From Unio delphinus (Eukaryota > Mollusca > Bivalvia > Unionida > Unionidae), in contig JAQISU010000114.1 in the NCBI GenBank assembly GCA_029339505.1, positions 3,832,001 through 3,896,000 of the forward strand: 64,000 bases of DNA, read 5' to 3'. The position numbers were made by a program, and so were the translations under genes. The first letter of the stretch is position 1. Each line of letters begins with the position of its first letter. The notes below the pieces were generated by a model, which had not been told where the DNA came from, ran no database searches, and saw only the letters and a list, made by a program, of their open reading frames with translations. Below are positions 1-11,989 of the stretch, piece after piece.

Positions 1-1087
1 CTGTAAAGGTTCATTTGAAATCATCCATATGTGAGATTTTGTAAAGTAAACATATACCTGCATTATATATCAAATGTAGAAAAGGAAAAGAAACTAATTG
101 CAGTTAGGAGAAATAATCAGCTAATTGATCATGTACCCCCATGCACAATATATTGTATGACCTGTTACATGCATGGTATTTCCATATGTTTAATACTAAA
201 TAGATTATGTGTACGGAACTAATTCATAATAGTGGGGGGAAAATCAGGTAGATAGATCAGGTAGATAGATCTGCACCCCCCCCCCCCCATTTGTTAAAGG
301 ATCCATTATGTTGTGGTATCTCACTTGTATGCCTTAAGTGTATTACCAAAGGGCGCATTAATAAAAATAAATTAATTGGTTGAATGGGGAAAAGAATGTG
401 ATAGCTGAATCTACCCCATTTCCAATTGCTAGCAGACTCATTACATATATACATGTTGCATTCAGCTTATTACCAAAGTGTCCATATTGACAAGAAATTA
501 ATTATTTTAGGCAAGGGAGTAGAAGTTAGAACTAGAGGGGGAAACTAATGAGTTGTAAGGGAGGTGGAAAGAAATAATTAGGGGGTTGGGGTGGAAGATC
601 TTGATGTTACACTATCTATAAAAATTGCTGGTTAAGAAAAGGAAAGTGGAATAAGCTATACAATTTTTTAGATTGATGGTGCATTATAATTAAAGGATTT
701 TAAAGAAAATGATTTGTACATGGTTATAATTTGTGCAAATTGTGAGATCAGCACTTTGACTATGGGCATTTCAGTATTATATAATTTGTTTATCTTGCAC
801 AAAGCAAGACATCATCCAACAAATCATCACTGATAATCCAATCAGCATAGCATCAACAGCTCCAGTTCATGACCATTAATATCAAAGACCAGACTAATAA
901 GCCATGTGATCCAACTCCAAGATCAAAAGTCAGAAGTTCTATACAGACATTGGACTAAGGCATGTCTTTGCGAGGTTAAATATTGTATGCCCACCTAGAA
1001 ATGCCAGTAGTAGCACACTATGAGCCAGGAAGTAACACAGTTTAAGAATGTCATCAGTTTATGATTTTCATGAAGAAGATTAAACAG
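1..1087. other. No gene recognised; AT-rich non-coding
   Basis: I see no exon with convincing splice sites or protein similarity. A short C homopolymer lies near 277-289. This is probably intron or upstream sequence of the + strand gene that follows. Confidence 0.5.
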
Positions 1088-1129
1088 AGAAGGGGCATGA
1101 AACAGTAGAGGCTTGTGTGACAGGAGAGA
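1088..1129 (+). CDS. Possible small exon of the unknown + strand gene
   Basis: A strong donor (GTAAGTA) follows base 1129. The open frame before it ends in phase 1, which is exactly what the next exon at 1722 needs. The product would read KGHETVEACVTGE and then continue into SDSCYIYNKD. The acceptor (AAACAG ending at 1087) has a poor pyrimidine tract, and an in-frame stop lies just before it, so the exon could only be this short. It is supported by phase and donor alone. Confidence 0.3.
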
Positions 1130-1582
1130 GTAAGTACAGTTAATATTGTTTTTAATGAACGCTATATGCAACAGAATTTCTTAAAATATATCAATTGAGA
1201 CACTTCATGATTAAAAGCCTTTACACAAAAAATAGAAATTACTGAACTATATTTCTACCTGAAACAATTTTAAAATAAAGATTTGTTTCTGTATACTGTG
1301 TCATATAAACAAGCAAATTAAAGAAAGCATGATCTTTCATTTTGAAATTTCAATGAAACTTTTAATTTTCAGTAAATAATAATAATTAGTTCAGGATAGA
1401 TACACAATGAAACAATGCAACAATCAAACAACCAGCCTGCATTTTTTTGCACTGTAATAAGCTGTTTCAGGTCCTTAAATACATTGCTAATTGATTTAAA
1501 ATCCACAATATGTTAGTAAAATGTTCAGGTTTTTTCCAAGAAACTGACAAGGTTATGTATTAAGTATGTTTTTATTCATTGT

Positions 1583-1645
1583 TTCTTCTTCTTCTTCTTA
1601 TAATAATAATAATAATAATAATAACAATAATAATAATAATAATGA
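1583..1645. repeat. Microsatellites (TTC)n then (AAT)n
   Basis: Short TTC repeats are followed by about 45 bases of AAT with one interruption (AAC). Confidence 0.9.
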
Positions 1646-1721
1646 TAATTGTACTGTAAAGAGAAAGGAACATTCCTAATGCTGTTATTAATTGACACAT
1701 ACAATATCTCATTTTTTGTAG

Positions 1722-1853
1722 GGTCTGATAGCTGTTATATCTACAATAAGGATCTGCTCTCCTTCAGCACATGGTCTTTGACTCTCAGCAGACAAGGAAA
1801 AATTTGCATAAATCTTAATGACACAGATATTGGTACTTATGTAAAAGTGAAAT
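1722..1853 (+). CDS. Exon of unknown + strand gene
   Basis: This exon has a T-rich acceptor (ATTTTTTGTAG) and a strong donor (GTAAGTA after 1853). It enters with two leftover bases and leaves in phase 1. It encodes a segment starting SDSCYIYNKDLLSFSTW and ending DIGTYVKVK. Leaving in phase 1 matches the acceptors at both 1914 and 2937. I do not recognise the family. The segment has no signal peptide, transmembrane stretch or known motif, and looks like a globular beta-rich domain. The gene must begin upstream, because no start codon belongs to this exon. Confidence 0.6.
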
Positions 1854-1913
1854 GTAAGTATATTTCTATATTTTACCAGACAATATTACCTAAATGTTTT
1901 TTTTCTTCTCCAG

Positions 1914-2083
1914 ATTCTAGAAAGGGAGATAGAAAAATATTGTGTAACGTTATTGAATTTTGTGGACCAAACACAGTTTTTCTATGGATATGTATTGCTG
2001 TTAAAACTGCAGATTTACTGGAAATGGGATTAATTTTTACCATGACAGAAAATATTCAAAATGTCTATCCAGACATGCAATAA
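1914..2083 (+). CDS. Candidate alternative exon of the unknown + strand gene
   Basis: The acceptor is excellent (a long T run, then CTTCTCCAG). It joins the phase-1 exon ending at 1853 and gives an open frame beginning YSRKGDRKILCNVIEFCGP and running to a TAA at 2081-2083. I see no good donor before that stop. Exon 1722-1853 can also splice straight to 2937 in the correct phase. This may therefore be an alternative last exon, an internal exon with a weak donor, or chance. No polyadenylation signal stands out just downstream. Confidence 0.35.
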
Positions 2084-2936
2084 TGACAGAATTATATAAT
2101 GTTATTATTTATTGACGGGTTGTATGCAGCAGTTCTAATCTCTGCTGAATACTTTTTCAAACCATATTATTAAGTTTTTGACCAAATCTCATATATATAG
2201 ATGTATCATATAGTTTTACACCAATATGCAATTTTGTGAGCCAGAAAAATTCAGAATTCAAATTCATTCATTGCTGAGTAGTGACTGAGAATCCAATCTC
2301 TGAAATTAATTACACACTGTTCACTAGAGAATCAAGCTGCTGTTCACTTGCTGACTGTGACTAGGTACAGTTTCCAAAGAGTCAGGTCACACACACCCTC
2401 CAAATATTGTGTGAACATGATCACCTTTGAAGATTACATTGTTAAGATAATTAATTTTTTATACACATGTACAAAAATAGAAACACTAATCAAAACTAAC
2501 TGAATACTAGTATTAGAAGATTTAAAAATCCTATAATTGATTATCAGTTGCCAACATTATGTGTTTGTCAAAAACTTGATCTGTCATTCACATCAATCTA
2601 ATATAGTGTATTCAAATTTCTCATCTCAAATGTGACCATACAACACAATTAATTATGAATTCAGATCTGTACAATGAACATTTTGACAATCATAAAAATA
2701 TAAAAGTTATGCATGTCAGGTTAAAGAAGTCTTTGGTTTTAAATTTGACTTAAAATAAATCATGTTCATTTTAGTTGGACTTTGCAGAATTGTCAATATT
2801 CTAGTTTTAACAGTCAATCCCCTGATTTATCACATGAAATATATGCATGAAAGAGAGGGTGATTTAAGAGAAGTTGGTTTCAGATAGTGTATGTATAAGT
2901 TTAGAATTGAAGATGCTATTAAATCTTTTCTTACAG

Positions 2937-3007
2937 ATCCAGATATAAATTACAAGTTTGGAACAGTTGAAGAATGTGGACTTAGTAGTGATGAAACATG
3001 TATAAAG
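2937..3007 (+). CDS. Exon of unknown + strand gene
   Basis: The acceptor is TTTTCTTACAG and the donor is GTAATT. The exon takes two bases of a split codon, is 71 bp long and ends in phase 0. Joined to 1722-1853 it reads KVK-Y-PDINYKFGTVEECG and ends SSDETCIK. The family is unknown. Confidence 0.55.
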
Positions 3008-3932
3008 GTAATTAACAAAAGCATATTAAATTCTCTTTTGCTCATATACATTGCAAACTCTCGTTTAAAATGGTCCATACGTTAAAACAGTTTGAACTAG
3101 ACAATTCATGATCAGTACATGTATATTATATTGTATACTTGATGTGAACAAGCTGCACACCTTTTTTCATGGGTTGAGCCATTAGCATGTCTCCAAATTC
3201 CATTGAATTATACATTTTTACATTTCATCAATGATATAATTTTTATTTGTAACCTGACAGCAAAAATGCCAGCAATGAAGAATGATTATTTATAACAGAT
3301 AATGAAATTTAAGTAATAAAAATATAGATCAAATTTTTATATTTTTTAAAATGTTTTCCTTTATATTGATGTATTAGTTGGAAACAGAATAATGAATAAG
3401 AGTTAATGGTGGACTTGCTGGTGGATACATTTATAATCTGGGAAAGCTTTGTCACAAATGTATATGGACACAAACTGACCATTTTACATCAGTTTATTCA
3501 TAAAGTTTATACAATTAAGATCTGTAATAACAGTTTTCAAGGTGTGCATTTTTGGAAACTAAAATGTGTGGCAAGCAAAACTGAACTGTAATTAATGCAA
3601 TCTGCAAGTAGGTAATTCAATAACTACTTAGTGTGTGATTATCAGTAGGTCATTGATTCCTGAGAATATATAGAGAACATGTGCAGAAAAATATGACTCA
3701 GTCGAATTTGTATTGAAAACCAGTATTAACATGCATTTTCCTTGTTGCCATAATTTGATTTTGTGCAGCATTTATAATACCCGTGTTATGTTTATTTTTC
3801 TAATTCAGTGGATAATAAAGGATTGTTAATATGGAATACTTTGTGTATATGCTTTTTGTGGATTTCATTGTCAGTATGCAAACAAACAAAAAACTTATAA
3901 ATTGGCTACTATGTGCCTTTATCTTTTTATAG
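3008..3932 (+). other. Intron of unknown + strand gene
   Basis: It lies between two phase-0 splice sites. Nothing else is recognised inside it. Confidence 0.5.
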
Positions 3933-4064
3933 TGTATTGGGGGTGCTGGATTTACAGTGGAATTGCTTTGGACAGATCATGTCATGAGTACTATGCTGTT
4001 TTACAAACAGTTGGACTGCAACAGTGTCACATATTTCTGTGAAAGTCTAAGCACATTTTTGAAG
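3933..4064 (+). CDS. Exon of unknown + strand gene
   Basis: The acceptor is ATCTTTTTATAG and the donor is GTAATATG. The exon is exactly 44 codons, phase 0 in and out. It encodes CIGGAGFTVELLWTDHVMS, then a cysteine-containing stretch, then ESLSTFLK. The alternating hydrophobic pattern (FTVELLW) suggests a buried beta strand followed by helices. It joins the exon at 5420 without a frame problem. Confidence 0.65.
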
Positions 4065-5419
4065 GTAATATGCTTTTTCATCAGTAAATACAGTGTCTTT
4101 ACATTTGATTTCTGTAATTATAAAGGAAAGTAGTCACAATGAACTCTAGAGTCTCCCAAACCTGATCTCTATAAGTATCACACCCACTGAAAAGTCTGGA
4201 ATATAAAATGGGTTCCATCCACCAATAGCTTAACTCATCTGTACATCAATAAGAGTACCATATTTTGTTAATATTTTTAACTTTATAAACATTAATAAAT
4301 ATTTTTGAGGTTGCCATGAAAACAAGTTCCAAATTTTTCAAAATCAATTTGTGGCTTTTATTTCAGTCTGATCTTGTCAACTTATTAAAGTTATTATGCG
4401 GTTTGTCACACACACACATACATTAAAATAGTATTAAAGTTCTAGTACAGAGATGACCCCTGTGTGACAAAATCATGATGAAACTTTCAACACATTTATC
4501 CGACATGCTTTGTTACAAGCTAACATTCTTATTAGCATTGGAGTTCCAATGAACCAGTGGCCTTGTGGTTAGAGCATCTGCCTTGTATGTGGGAGGTTGC
4601 GGTTTTGAACCCTGGCTGAGTTATACCAAAGACTTGTAACAATGATACTAACAGCTGCATTGCTATTGCCCAGCATTAAGACATTAGTGTTAGAATTCAT
4701 TGGCCTGGTGTCAGGATAATGTAAATGGGTGGGACAGCATGCCACATGTCTTTTGTATGATGGCCCAATAATAGAAATCACTATAAACTGTCACACACCA
4801 GACATTGTAATGATATGACTGAACAATTATTAAAGATATGTAAAGCATTAAAATCATGCAAACATTCTTTGGAATTCCTATTCACTTATTTTTTTTAGTT
4901 CCCACCCACCCCTCCAACAACCATCCCTGAAGATTAACTGGTTTGTCCCTAACATATATTAAGTTTTGACTAAGATTATCCATATTTAATGAGTGCACTG
5001 TACTTTTGTAAGTAACTTAACATTTTAAAAAGGAAATTCAGCTCTGTGTGATGTTTGCGCTATATAACCTTTCAGCAACATTGACAAAAATAGTAAAAGT
5101 CTCTTTCTCAGACCAATTTACATTACCTTTCTGCATGAAGCCTTGGTAGCATTTCTATAGAAGGACTTCTAACTCTAGTCAGATGAGATTTATCATGAAT
5201 ATTCATGCACATTTATAGAAGATTATAATTCATTGATGTATTGACTACAGTAAATGCTTCTCTGAAAAGCTTTATAATGTTTTCCATTGGTAAGAATTTT
5301 AGTTTCTTTCAAAATACCAAGAAAGGCATTTTAATCAGGTTATGATTGCTTAGCATGTTTTTTATTATCTGCAATGTGATTATGATTTTCATTATCTCCA
5401 ATGTGATTATGTTTTTCAG
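4065..5419 (+). other. Intron of unknown + strand gene, carries a SINE
   Basis: Apart from the SINE at about 4553-4798 and a short CACACACACA run near 4409, no feature is seen. Confidence 0.5.
4553..4798 (+). mobile_element. tRNA-derived SINE, copy 1
   Basis: The head looks like a pol III promoter: an A-box-like GTGGTTAGAGCATCTG at 4565-4580 and a B-box-like GGTTTTGAACCC at 4601-4612. The body (ATACCAAAGACTT, then CAGCATTAAG, GGCCTGGTGTCAGGATAATG and ATCACTATAAACTG) recurs on the - strand at 27.5 kb and on the + strand at the right edge. Three diverged copies with a shared body and a tRNA-like head indicate a SINE family. Ends are approximate. Confidence 0.8.
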
Positions 5420-5644
5420 AATGAGCAGAATGTTTTCATGCATGCGGCTCAGTCAAAGTTTCTTGGAACATTTGAGGTTGATATACAGACCCTGCATTGT
5501 TCATCAAGCAAAACTGCTGTCAGAAGCATTGATCATAATTATGTTTGCAGGTTGTATATCAATGCAAAAGTTATAGTACAAAATGGAAACTTCAAGGAAT
5601 TTCCTCCTGCAAATGGAACTGTAGATGTTGGTGATGACTCATAA
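5420..5644 (+). CDS. Terminal exon of unknown + strand gene
   Basis: The acceptor is ATGTTTTTCAG. The exon has 74 codons in phase 0 and ends in TAA at 5642-5644. It starts NEQNVFMHAAQSKFLGTFEV and ends PPANGTVDVGDDS, an acidic tail. With the exons at 1722, 2937 and 3933 it forms a consistent C-terminal coding series without internal stops. I cannot assign a family; there is no signal peptide, membrane span or catalytic motif. Candidate polyadenylation signals follow at 5871 and 5981. Confidence 0.65.
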   Translation, partial: NEQNVFMHAAQSKFLGTFEVDIQTLHCSSSKTAVRSIDHNYVCRLYINAKVIVQNGNFKEFPPANGTVDVGDDS

Positions 5645-5870
5645 AAATTGAATTTCAAGTCTGAAGGTATCGTTGATATTGTTGATGGCAACCATACCTT
5701 AGTTACTCAAAAAAGACTCTGCGAAGAGTTCAAAGACATACAGAGCCTGAGCAAAGTTTTACACAATTATTAATATGTGCATTTGAACTTGAAACAAAAA
5801 AACCTTATGTCTGTGTTTACTGTTATATTTAAAGCTTCAGTAACTTGTCTTATATGATGTCAGATTTAAA

Positions 5871-5986
5871 AATAAATGGATTACCATGATATATACTTGA
5901 TAATATGCTTTTTATTACTCTATCTGACCTAATTAACATAATCCAATATGTGCTTCCTATCCCTTTTTATAAAATATTCAAATAAA
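5871..5986 (+). promoter_or_regulatory. Candidate polyadenylation signals
   Basis: AATAAA occurs at 5871-5876 and 5981-5986, about 230 and 340 bases after the stop of the + strand gene. The region is AT-rich, so the motif alone is weak evidence. Confidence 0.35.
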
Positions 5987-7505
5987 GACATAGTACCAAT
6001 TACAAGCATTTCATTTATTCATTTACATTCTTATTGCATAGACAATTTGATGGTTGAAGAGATTATATATTTTAGCAGAACTTTATTTTTGTGCTGAAAA
6101 TGTTTATGGTTCACTGAATGTCAAAGCCAATTAAGTTATTCCTTACAAAGATTTATATATACAGGAAACACATTGGCCAAAGCGTACTGAATTTTAAAGT
6201 TCCACAAGTAATGTCATGACATCATTTTATGGCAAAACTTGACCAAGCACAGATTGATATAATACAGTTCAGAAAGTTCTAAATTTACATTTATAATAAG
6301 AATTTCTAAATGCCATGTGATATTATCATTACAAATTTGGGTATTTAAAAGCATTGTGGTACCGTAAAACATGTTTTCAAAGACCACCCCTTCTGCCAAA
6401 AGAAATGGTCTCTCAAAACAGGTCATAATCCTACATAATCAATAAGTCTGTGTATGGAAATTATGGTCTTTCATAACAGTGGTATCAAGACAGGTTTTAC
6501 TGTACATATATTATTATTTTGATTCACTATTCATTTCCTCGGGATTACAGCTCAGTAAAGGTGTATTTACTAGACTATTCTGATTACACATTTATCAACA
6601 GTAGGGTTGGCACACATTAGAATGGAATGGTGGTGGATGGAGGTAAAATAGATAATTTACCTCATGAATTTATATAAAAATACTAACCTTATAAGAATCA
6701 CTGGGATGGTTTGGTAGTCTCCCATTCATTAAATTTGAATGTTACACTCTACGTTCTATGCTCAATTATATACATTTTCAAATTACATGTAACATTAGTA
6801 GCCCAAAAGATGACCTTGTATGCTGGATCAGTGCAATGTGCAAGGATTTAAGATATAGGCATGAAACAATATAATAAGAGAGGAAATGTGAGAGGATGGC
6901 AGCAGATAGAGAGAAAGAGCAGAAATAATAGTTGGTCAAGTACATAAAAGAAGATGGATATTTAAAAGGATTGATAACATATAAGGAAAACAAAGTACAT
7001 TGCAAGATTGCAATTGACTGAACCATATACATGTAATTATAGACAGTTGTTGAAATCAGTTAGGCAGTTGAGATTGCAAATATTTTGTTTTAAGTGTGGT
7101 TGATTAGTCCCATGATGGGGAAAAAAACGTGCTTAGATAATCACTTGCACAGTACACAAGGATCCATGGGAGAAAAACAGTGGTCATTGATCAGGTGGTC
7201 AACATCTGCAGGCAAACTTGATAGAAACTAGAGCAAGGAAAAGATGGAGTTTTGAAGTAGGTGGCCACTAAACTAGGTTTTGAGTGCTACTCCATTTGCA
7301 ATTAAAAGGGTGCCATGCAGCATGAGTCTACTGTATAAACACTTGTTCTGAAAGAAGGAAAGCCTTTTTTATTTTTCTATTTTCCAAGCTTTTATTTTAA
7401 TTTTTCCAAATGCTGGCTGATCATCCATTTGCAAAACATATTTCTCCAAAACTTGGATTTTTACCTAGAGGTCATAAATGTACATTATGGTATGAGACAT
7501 TGAGG
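5987..7505. other. Intergenic, nothing recognised
   Basis: Only short unsupported open frames on both strands, with no similarity I recognise and no long repeat. Confidence 0.5.
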
Positions 7506-7506
7506 T

Positions 7507-8066
7507 GATTAGCCAAATGTTGCTAATTAATTGCTTTTACGCTTTTTGATTCTAACAGCCATACATGCAACTTGTACTAAATGCTGTTGTTCACACTAGC
7601 CAAATTTTGGCTAAGGATACATTTATTCCAAATTTGGTCTTTGCCTAAAAGTCATACAGTACATTATGGAAACAGACAATATTGCAGTTAGCCAAATTTT
7701 GGCTAATCAGTTTCCTAGATTCTGCAACCATACATGGGGATTATACTAAAAGACACTAGCCAAATTTTGGCTAAGAATTAATTTAGCCAAGATTTGGTTT
7801 CAACCAAAGAGTGTGAACAACAGCTTTGTAGGAATTAGCCAAATTGGGCTAAAAGGACATTAGTTGTGTACCAGCCTCATTGAGTATAGCAACAGGGATC
7901 CTTAGCCAAATTTTGGCTAAGCATTCATTTAGCCAAGATTTGGTTTCAACCTAAGAGTGTGAAGAACAGCTTTGTAGGAATTAGCCAAATTGGGCTAAAA
8001 GGACATTAGTTGTGTACCAGCCTCACTGAGTATGGCAACAGGAATCCTTAGCCAAATTTTGGCTAA
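7507..8066. repeat. Cluster of TTAGCCAAATTTTGGCTAA palindromes
   Basis: At least eight copies or variants of a short palindrome (TTAGCCAAA, one centre base, TTTGGCTAA) lie in about 560 bases. The better copies are near 7598, 7692, 7757, 7902 and 8048, with GGGCTAA variants near 7836 and 7979. The right half also has a 146-bp tandem duplication (repeat start points 7758, 7904, 8050). Single copies could form only very short hairpins. The cluster may be stacked MITE termini or a small satellite. Confidence 0.8.
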
Positions 8067-8251
8067 TTTAAAATCTGCCTAGCTCCTTCCACAGACAGTA
8101 AAGCCATTGAATAGTTATGTACTATATATTGATCAAAAGCTCTTCAAAGATTCTCATTATGTGCCTTTTCTACTTTGGGTTAAGAGATTTTAGCCCATAG
8201 CAGAGGCCTTATTTGAGTAAATGGAAAAGCTCAAGTGAAATCGGAAGCTGT

Positions 8252-8291
8252 TATATATATATATATATATATAGATATATATATATATATA
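8252..8291. repeat. (AT)n microsatellite
   Basis: About 40 bases of alternating AT with one G interruption. Confidence 0.9.
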
Positions 8292-9087
8292 AACTCACTA
8301 AACTTCTGGCATATATGTACAAATGGGTAAGAAGAGGAAGAATAATCTAAGACTTGTCTAGGAACTACTTCTATGGTTTGCCATGGCAAATCTCAACACC
8401 TGTTTATTACATACATCCTTCTCCCCCAACCCTGACTCCCCTTCTGTGGATGGTTACCCAAGGGTCACACCACAAAATCTATTACATATAGTATGTGTCC
8501 CTATTCTATGACTGTATGTATAAAGTCACATCTAAATTAATTTGAAATGTTATAGCAGTATGACTGTAATTATTTGTGTTTATTAATGTCTGATGCCCCC
8601 ACTCAGGAACCCCACTGGCATAGGGGGGCAAAATCTTAATCACTCTGGCAAATGGTTATCAGTTTGGAAACTTATCTACCAAATTTGGTGAATACTCAAC
8701 AAACTGTTAAGAGGATAACAATGATGGACCTATGAACAAACAGGATATCACAATATCCAGGCCACTAAAGAGGGGTGATGAAGAATGCATGGCAGAACCT
8801 CTTTTATCTGGACAATGGGCAGGGGGATAAAAAAGAAAAAAAAAGCTAACATACATGAGTTTTGGCTACTGTGAATTAAAAATTATTAATGAAGTACCAA
8901 TTATTTCATGTTCAGTGCATGCCAAAAATTTCAAGTTACAAAGAATAAATAAAATAATTGTATACTTCAGTCATGACATTAATCACCCTCTTCCCTGAAC
9001 ATCAAATTAAAGTGTACAGAAAAGATTGATTTTGCACAACCACAAAAACCTATATGTATGACAGTAAATAAATTTACAGTATACCAA
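8292..9087. other. Intergenic, nothing recognised
   Basis: No coding or repeat structure seen. Confidence 0.5.
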
Positions 9088-9755
9088 TTATGTACATCTC
9101 AAAGACATATATCTTGCTCAAATAAACCAAATGTACATCCCAATAATATATATCTTATTGACATAAACCACATGTACATCCCAATGATATATATCTTATT
9201 GACATAAACCATATGTACATCTCAATGATATATAATGTGTTGACATAGGCTGTCTGTACATCCCATGTATATACATCTTATTGCTGTAAAATGACTGTAT
9301 ATGCCAAGCATATACACCATGTTGACAATGACATAAACTGTCTGTATATGCCAAGCAAATACATCTTGTTGACATCGACTGACTGTACATCCCAAATATA
9401 TATACCTTGTTGACATAAACTGACAGTACATTCCATGTACATATATACCTTGTTGACATAAACTGACTGTACATCCCAAGTAAATATACCTTGTTGACAT
9501 AAACTGACTGTACATCCCATGTACATATACCTTTTTGACATCGACTGACTGTACATCCCATGTACATATACCTTGTTGACATAAACTGACTGTACATCCC
9601 AAGTGAATATACCTTGTTGACATAAACTGACTGTACATCCCAAGTGAATATACCTTGTTGACATAAACTGACTGTACATCCCAAGTACATTTACCTTGTT
9701 GACAAACTGACTGTACATCCCGTGAACATATACCTTGTTGACATAAACTGATATT
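9088..9755. repeat. 41-bp minisatellite
   Basis: About 16 tandem copies of a 41-base unit (CTTGTTGACATAAACTGACT followed by GTACATCCCAAGTGAATATAC). Copies are very similar from about 9370 to 9750 and degrade leftward. Because 41 is not a multiple of three, every frame reads through all phases, which explains the long overlapping open frames on the - strand; these are not genes. Confidence 0.9.
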
Positions 9756-11296
9756 AATATACATCTGACTCTGCGTAACTGTTACTTTTGATTGCTTTTT
9801 TCTGCAGCTCAAATACTGAATACAAGTTTTAAATGAAAAAATACATGTACCTAGAAAAAACAACCATGGAACAACAATGTTCCAGAAAATGAAAAAGAAA
9901 GCAAAACAACAAAATAAATCCAACATTATAATTCTGAAAATGAACATGTCAAGTCATAAACTATAACAAATAATACATTTACTTCTTTGGCTTCGTCCAT
10001 ATGGTTCTTCCCTAATGGGAATTCTTGTATATCCTATGACATATTAAAATTACTAAAGTTATGACAATATATCTAAGACTTGCATTAAATGAGCTTGAGT
10101 TATGAAGATTTGGCAGAATTTATTAAAATAGTTAATTTGTCAAAGGTAAATTCTGAAAACTTTCAGCACAACATTTTTTTCTTCCTATTAATGTGATTGG
10201 TCATGAAAAGTTTCCTCCCGACAACTGATCCTTAAGTGGCATGTAGGATAAGACAAAGATTTGTGTTCCAGCAGAAACTTGCAAACTTGATTTCCAAACT
10301 AGATTTGTGGCTGGCAGACAAGTTCAGAGTTGAAAGCTCAGAACTCTAATTGCATGAGGATTTAAACATTTTTTAAAAAAATGAAAAGAACTTTGTCTGG
10401 CTCAGACTCTGCAATTGTAAACATTCTTGCGCACTGTCAAATTTTCCTGTTTTGATCATCATGATACTCACTTCTATTCTAAACTGAATAAATGTTTTCA
10501 TTCTTCAGCATACTGCTTGCCAATTTTCAGCTTTCTTTGCGCATATGGTCTGCCCTACATCTGAACTTGTAACATGTCTATTTTGATTTTTTTGAACTTA
10601 CAACATGGCTAATTTTTCACAGCACACCTATTTGTTTCCCAAGTTAACATACATAGCCAATAAAAACAGAGTCCCACTTAGTAAAATCTAACTAGTTCAA
10701 ACATAGATTTTTTTTACTGAGTTGAAACACTAGTAAAGGCTTATTGTTGTTTATACTGACACTGTAATACATTGTATTACTAACTTTGTTATCAACTGTA
10801 ATGTTTATTTATAAAAATGTTTGTATCATGCAAAGTCTACATCAACCATACGTTTGCATGGCTCTGTGAGATACACTATACAAGTGATAAGTAAATATTT
10901 CAATCACTGTTGTTGATAGAAGGTACTACAGTCAAACTTTGTACAAGCAAAACTACAAAGATATTTCTTGTTATCAAAAATTATCTAGACTTGCTGTTTG
11001 AAATCATTCACGACAAAAGTATATTGTAAAGCTTAAAGGATTTCATTAGACTTCATTTTCAAAACTGCTGCAAATGTAAAAAGTGTATCTCAATCAAAAC
11101 ATAAAAGGTTTAGGTGAAACATGACATCATCTGATTATCCTACTAATGTACTTTCAATGATAATATTTACACGACAATAATATGTTAGGAGTACATCCAA
11201 TGCCTCACAAACCTGGCCATTTCCAGTTACAAAAGATACTCGCCACATTATTTGACCTGTTTTAACTATAAAAGTGATCAAACGTTGTTTGACATG
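9756..11296. other. Intergenic, nothing recognised
   Basis: Checked on the - strand for the missing KIF25 motor exons (switch II DxAGSE and the HIPYRNSKLT-type segment); none was seen by eye. Confidence 0.45.
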
Positions 11297-11486
11297 AGGG
11301 CTCTTCCAGTAAAATGTACATGGGATCCAAAGAAGGCACTTATAATTTGCAATTGTCAGCCATAGATGCATTTAGAATTTTGTATTTTTTTCACATGAAT
11401 TCATTGGGTAATGTGAGTACCCTAGCATATATATTTTTTTAAGTGCCTTCCCTGGGTACTATATATGTATAAATAGAATAGCCCTG
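11297..11486. mobile_element. MITE-like element with ~50-bp terminal inverted repeats
   Basis: The left end reads AGGGCTCTTCCAGT, then GTACATGGGATCC, then GAAGGCACTTAT. The reverse complement of the right end reads AGGGCTATTCTAT, then TACATATATAGTACCC, then GAAGGCACTTAA. A second copy of the same terminus lies near 18200. There is no internal coding capacity. No target duplication was established. Confidence 0.6.
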
Positions 11487-11989
11487 ACTTGTTTCCCATT
11501 GGAAAGAGTAATTTGTACAAATCACCTAAATCATCAATTACTACTGGTGCAAATGTAACTGCTATTCCAGGCTTCAAGGGGAAGTAACTGTAGAGGGTTT
11601 GGTAGAGCATGCCCATATGATTTGGTATGTTGTATTAAAACTTCAAAACTTGGCATCTTCTTCATTATCCTATCCTAATGCATAGGAGGTAGAATAACTC
11701 AAGTTTTTATGAAGAGGCTGAAGCTAGACTATTGTTGTTGATACAGATCTCACCTGAGATGAAAGGTCTTTGAGTTCATGGTTGGAGATGTCATCCCTGA
11801 CATCCATCACATGGCAGGATTGAATTCTATGCTGGTGGCAACTTACCTAACAATTTTTGCCACAATGCATAAGAAATTCATATGGTCTTGGCTTAGCTCT
11901 TTAATGTATAAGCAGATACATCAACATATTTAGGACAAAAGGGCATGAGCATAAATATTATACCATGCTTTGTGGATATATTTTAAAAG
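11487..11989. other. Intergenic, nothing certain
   Basis: A short - strand open stretch ending at a GTGAGA donor near 11754 was considered as an exon and not accepted. Confidence 0.4.

Noticed and set aside
4553..4630. A functional tRNA gene
   Set aside because: Only the A- and B-box-like motifs remain; no cloverleaf can be drawn, and the downstream body marks it as a SINE.
9196..9947. Three overlapping - strand open frames (146-241 codons)
   Set aside because: The 41-bp array reads through all frames; the peptides are the same repeat in three phases.
11754..11830. Possible - strand exon ending HELKDLSSQ at a GTGAGA donor
   Set aside because: No acceptor gives a phase that continues KIF25 exon 10 without a stop, and the segment does not resemble the missing kinesin motor part.
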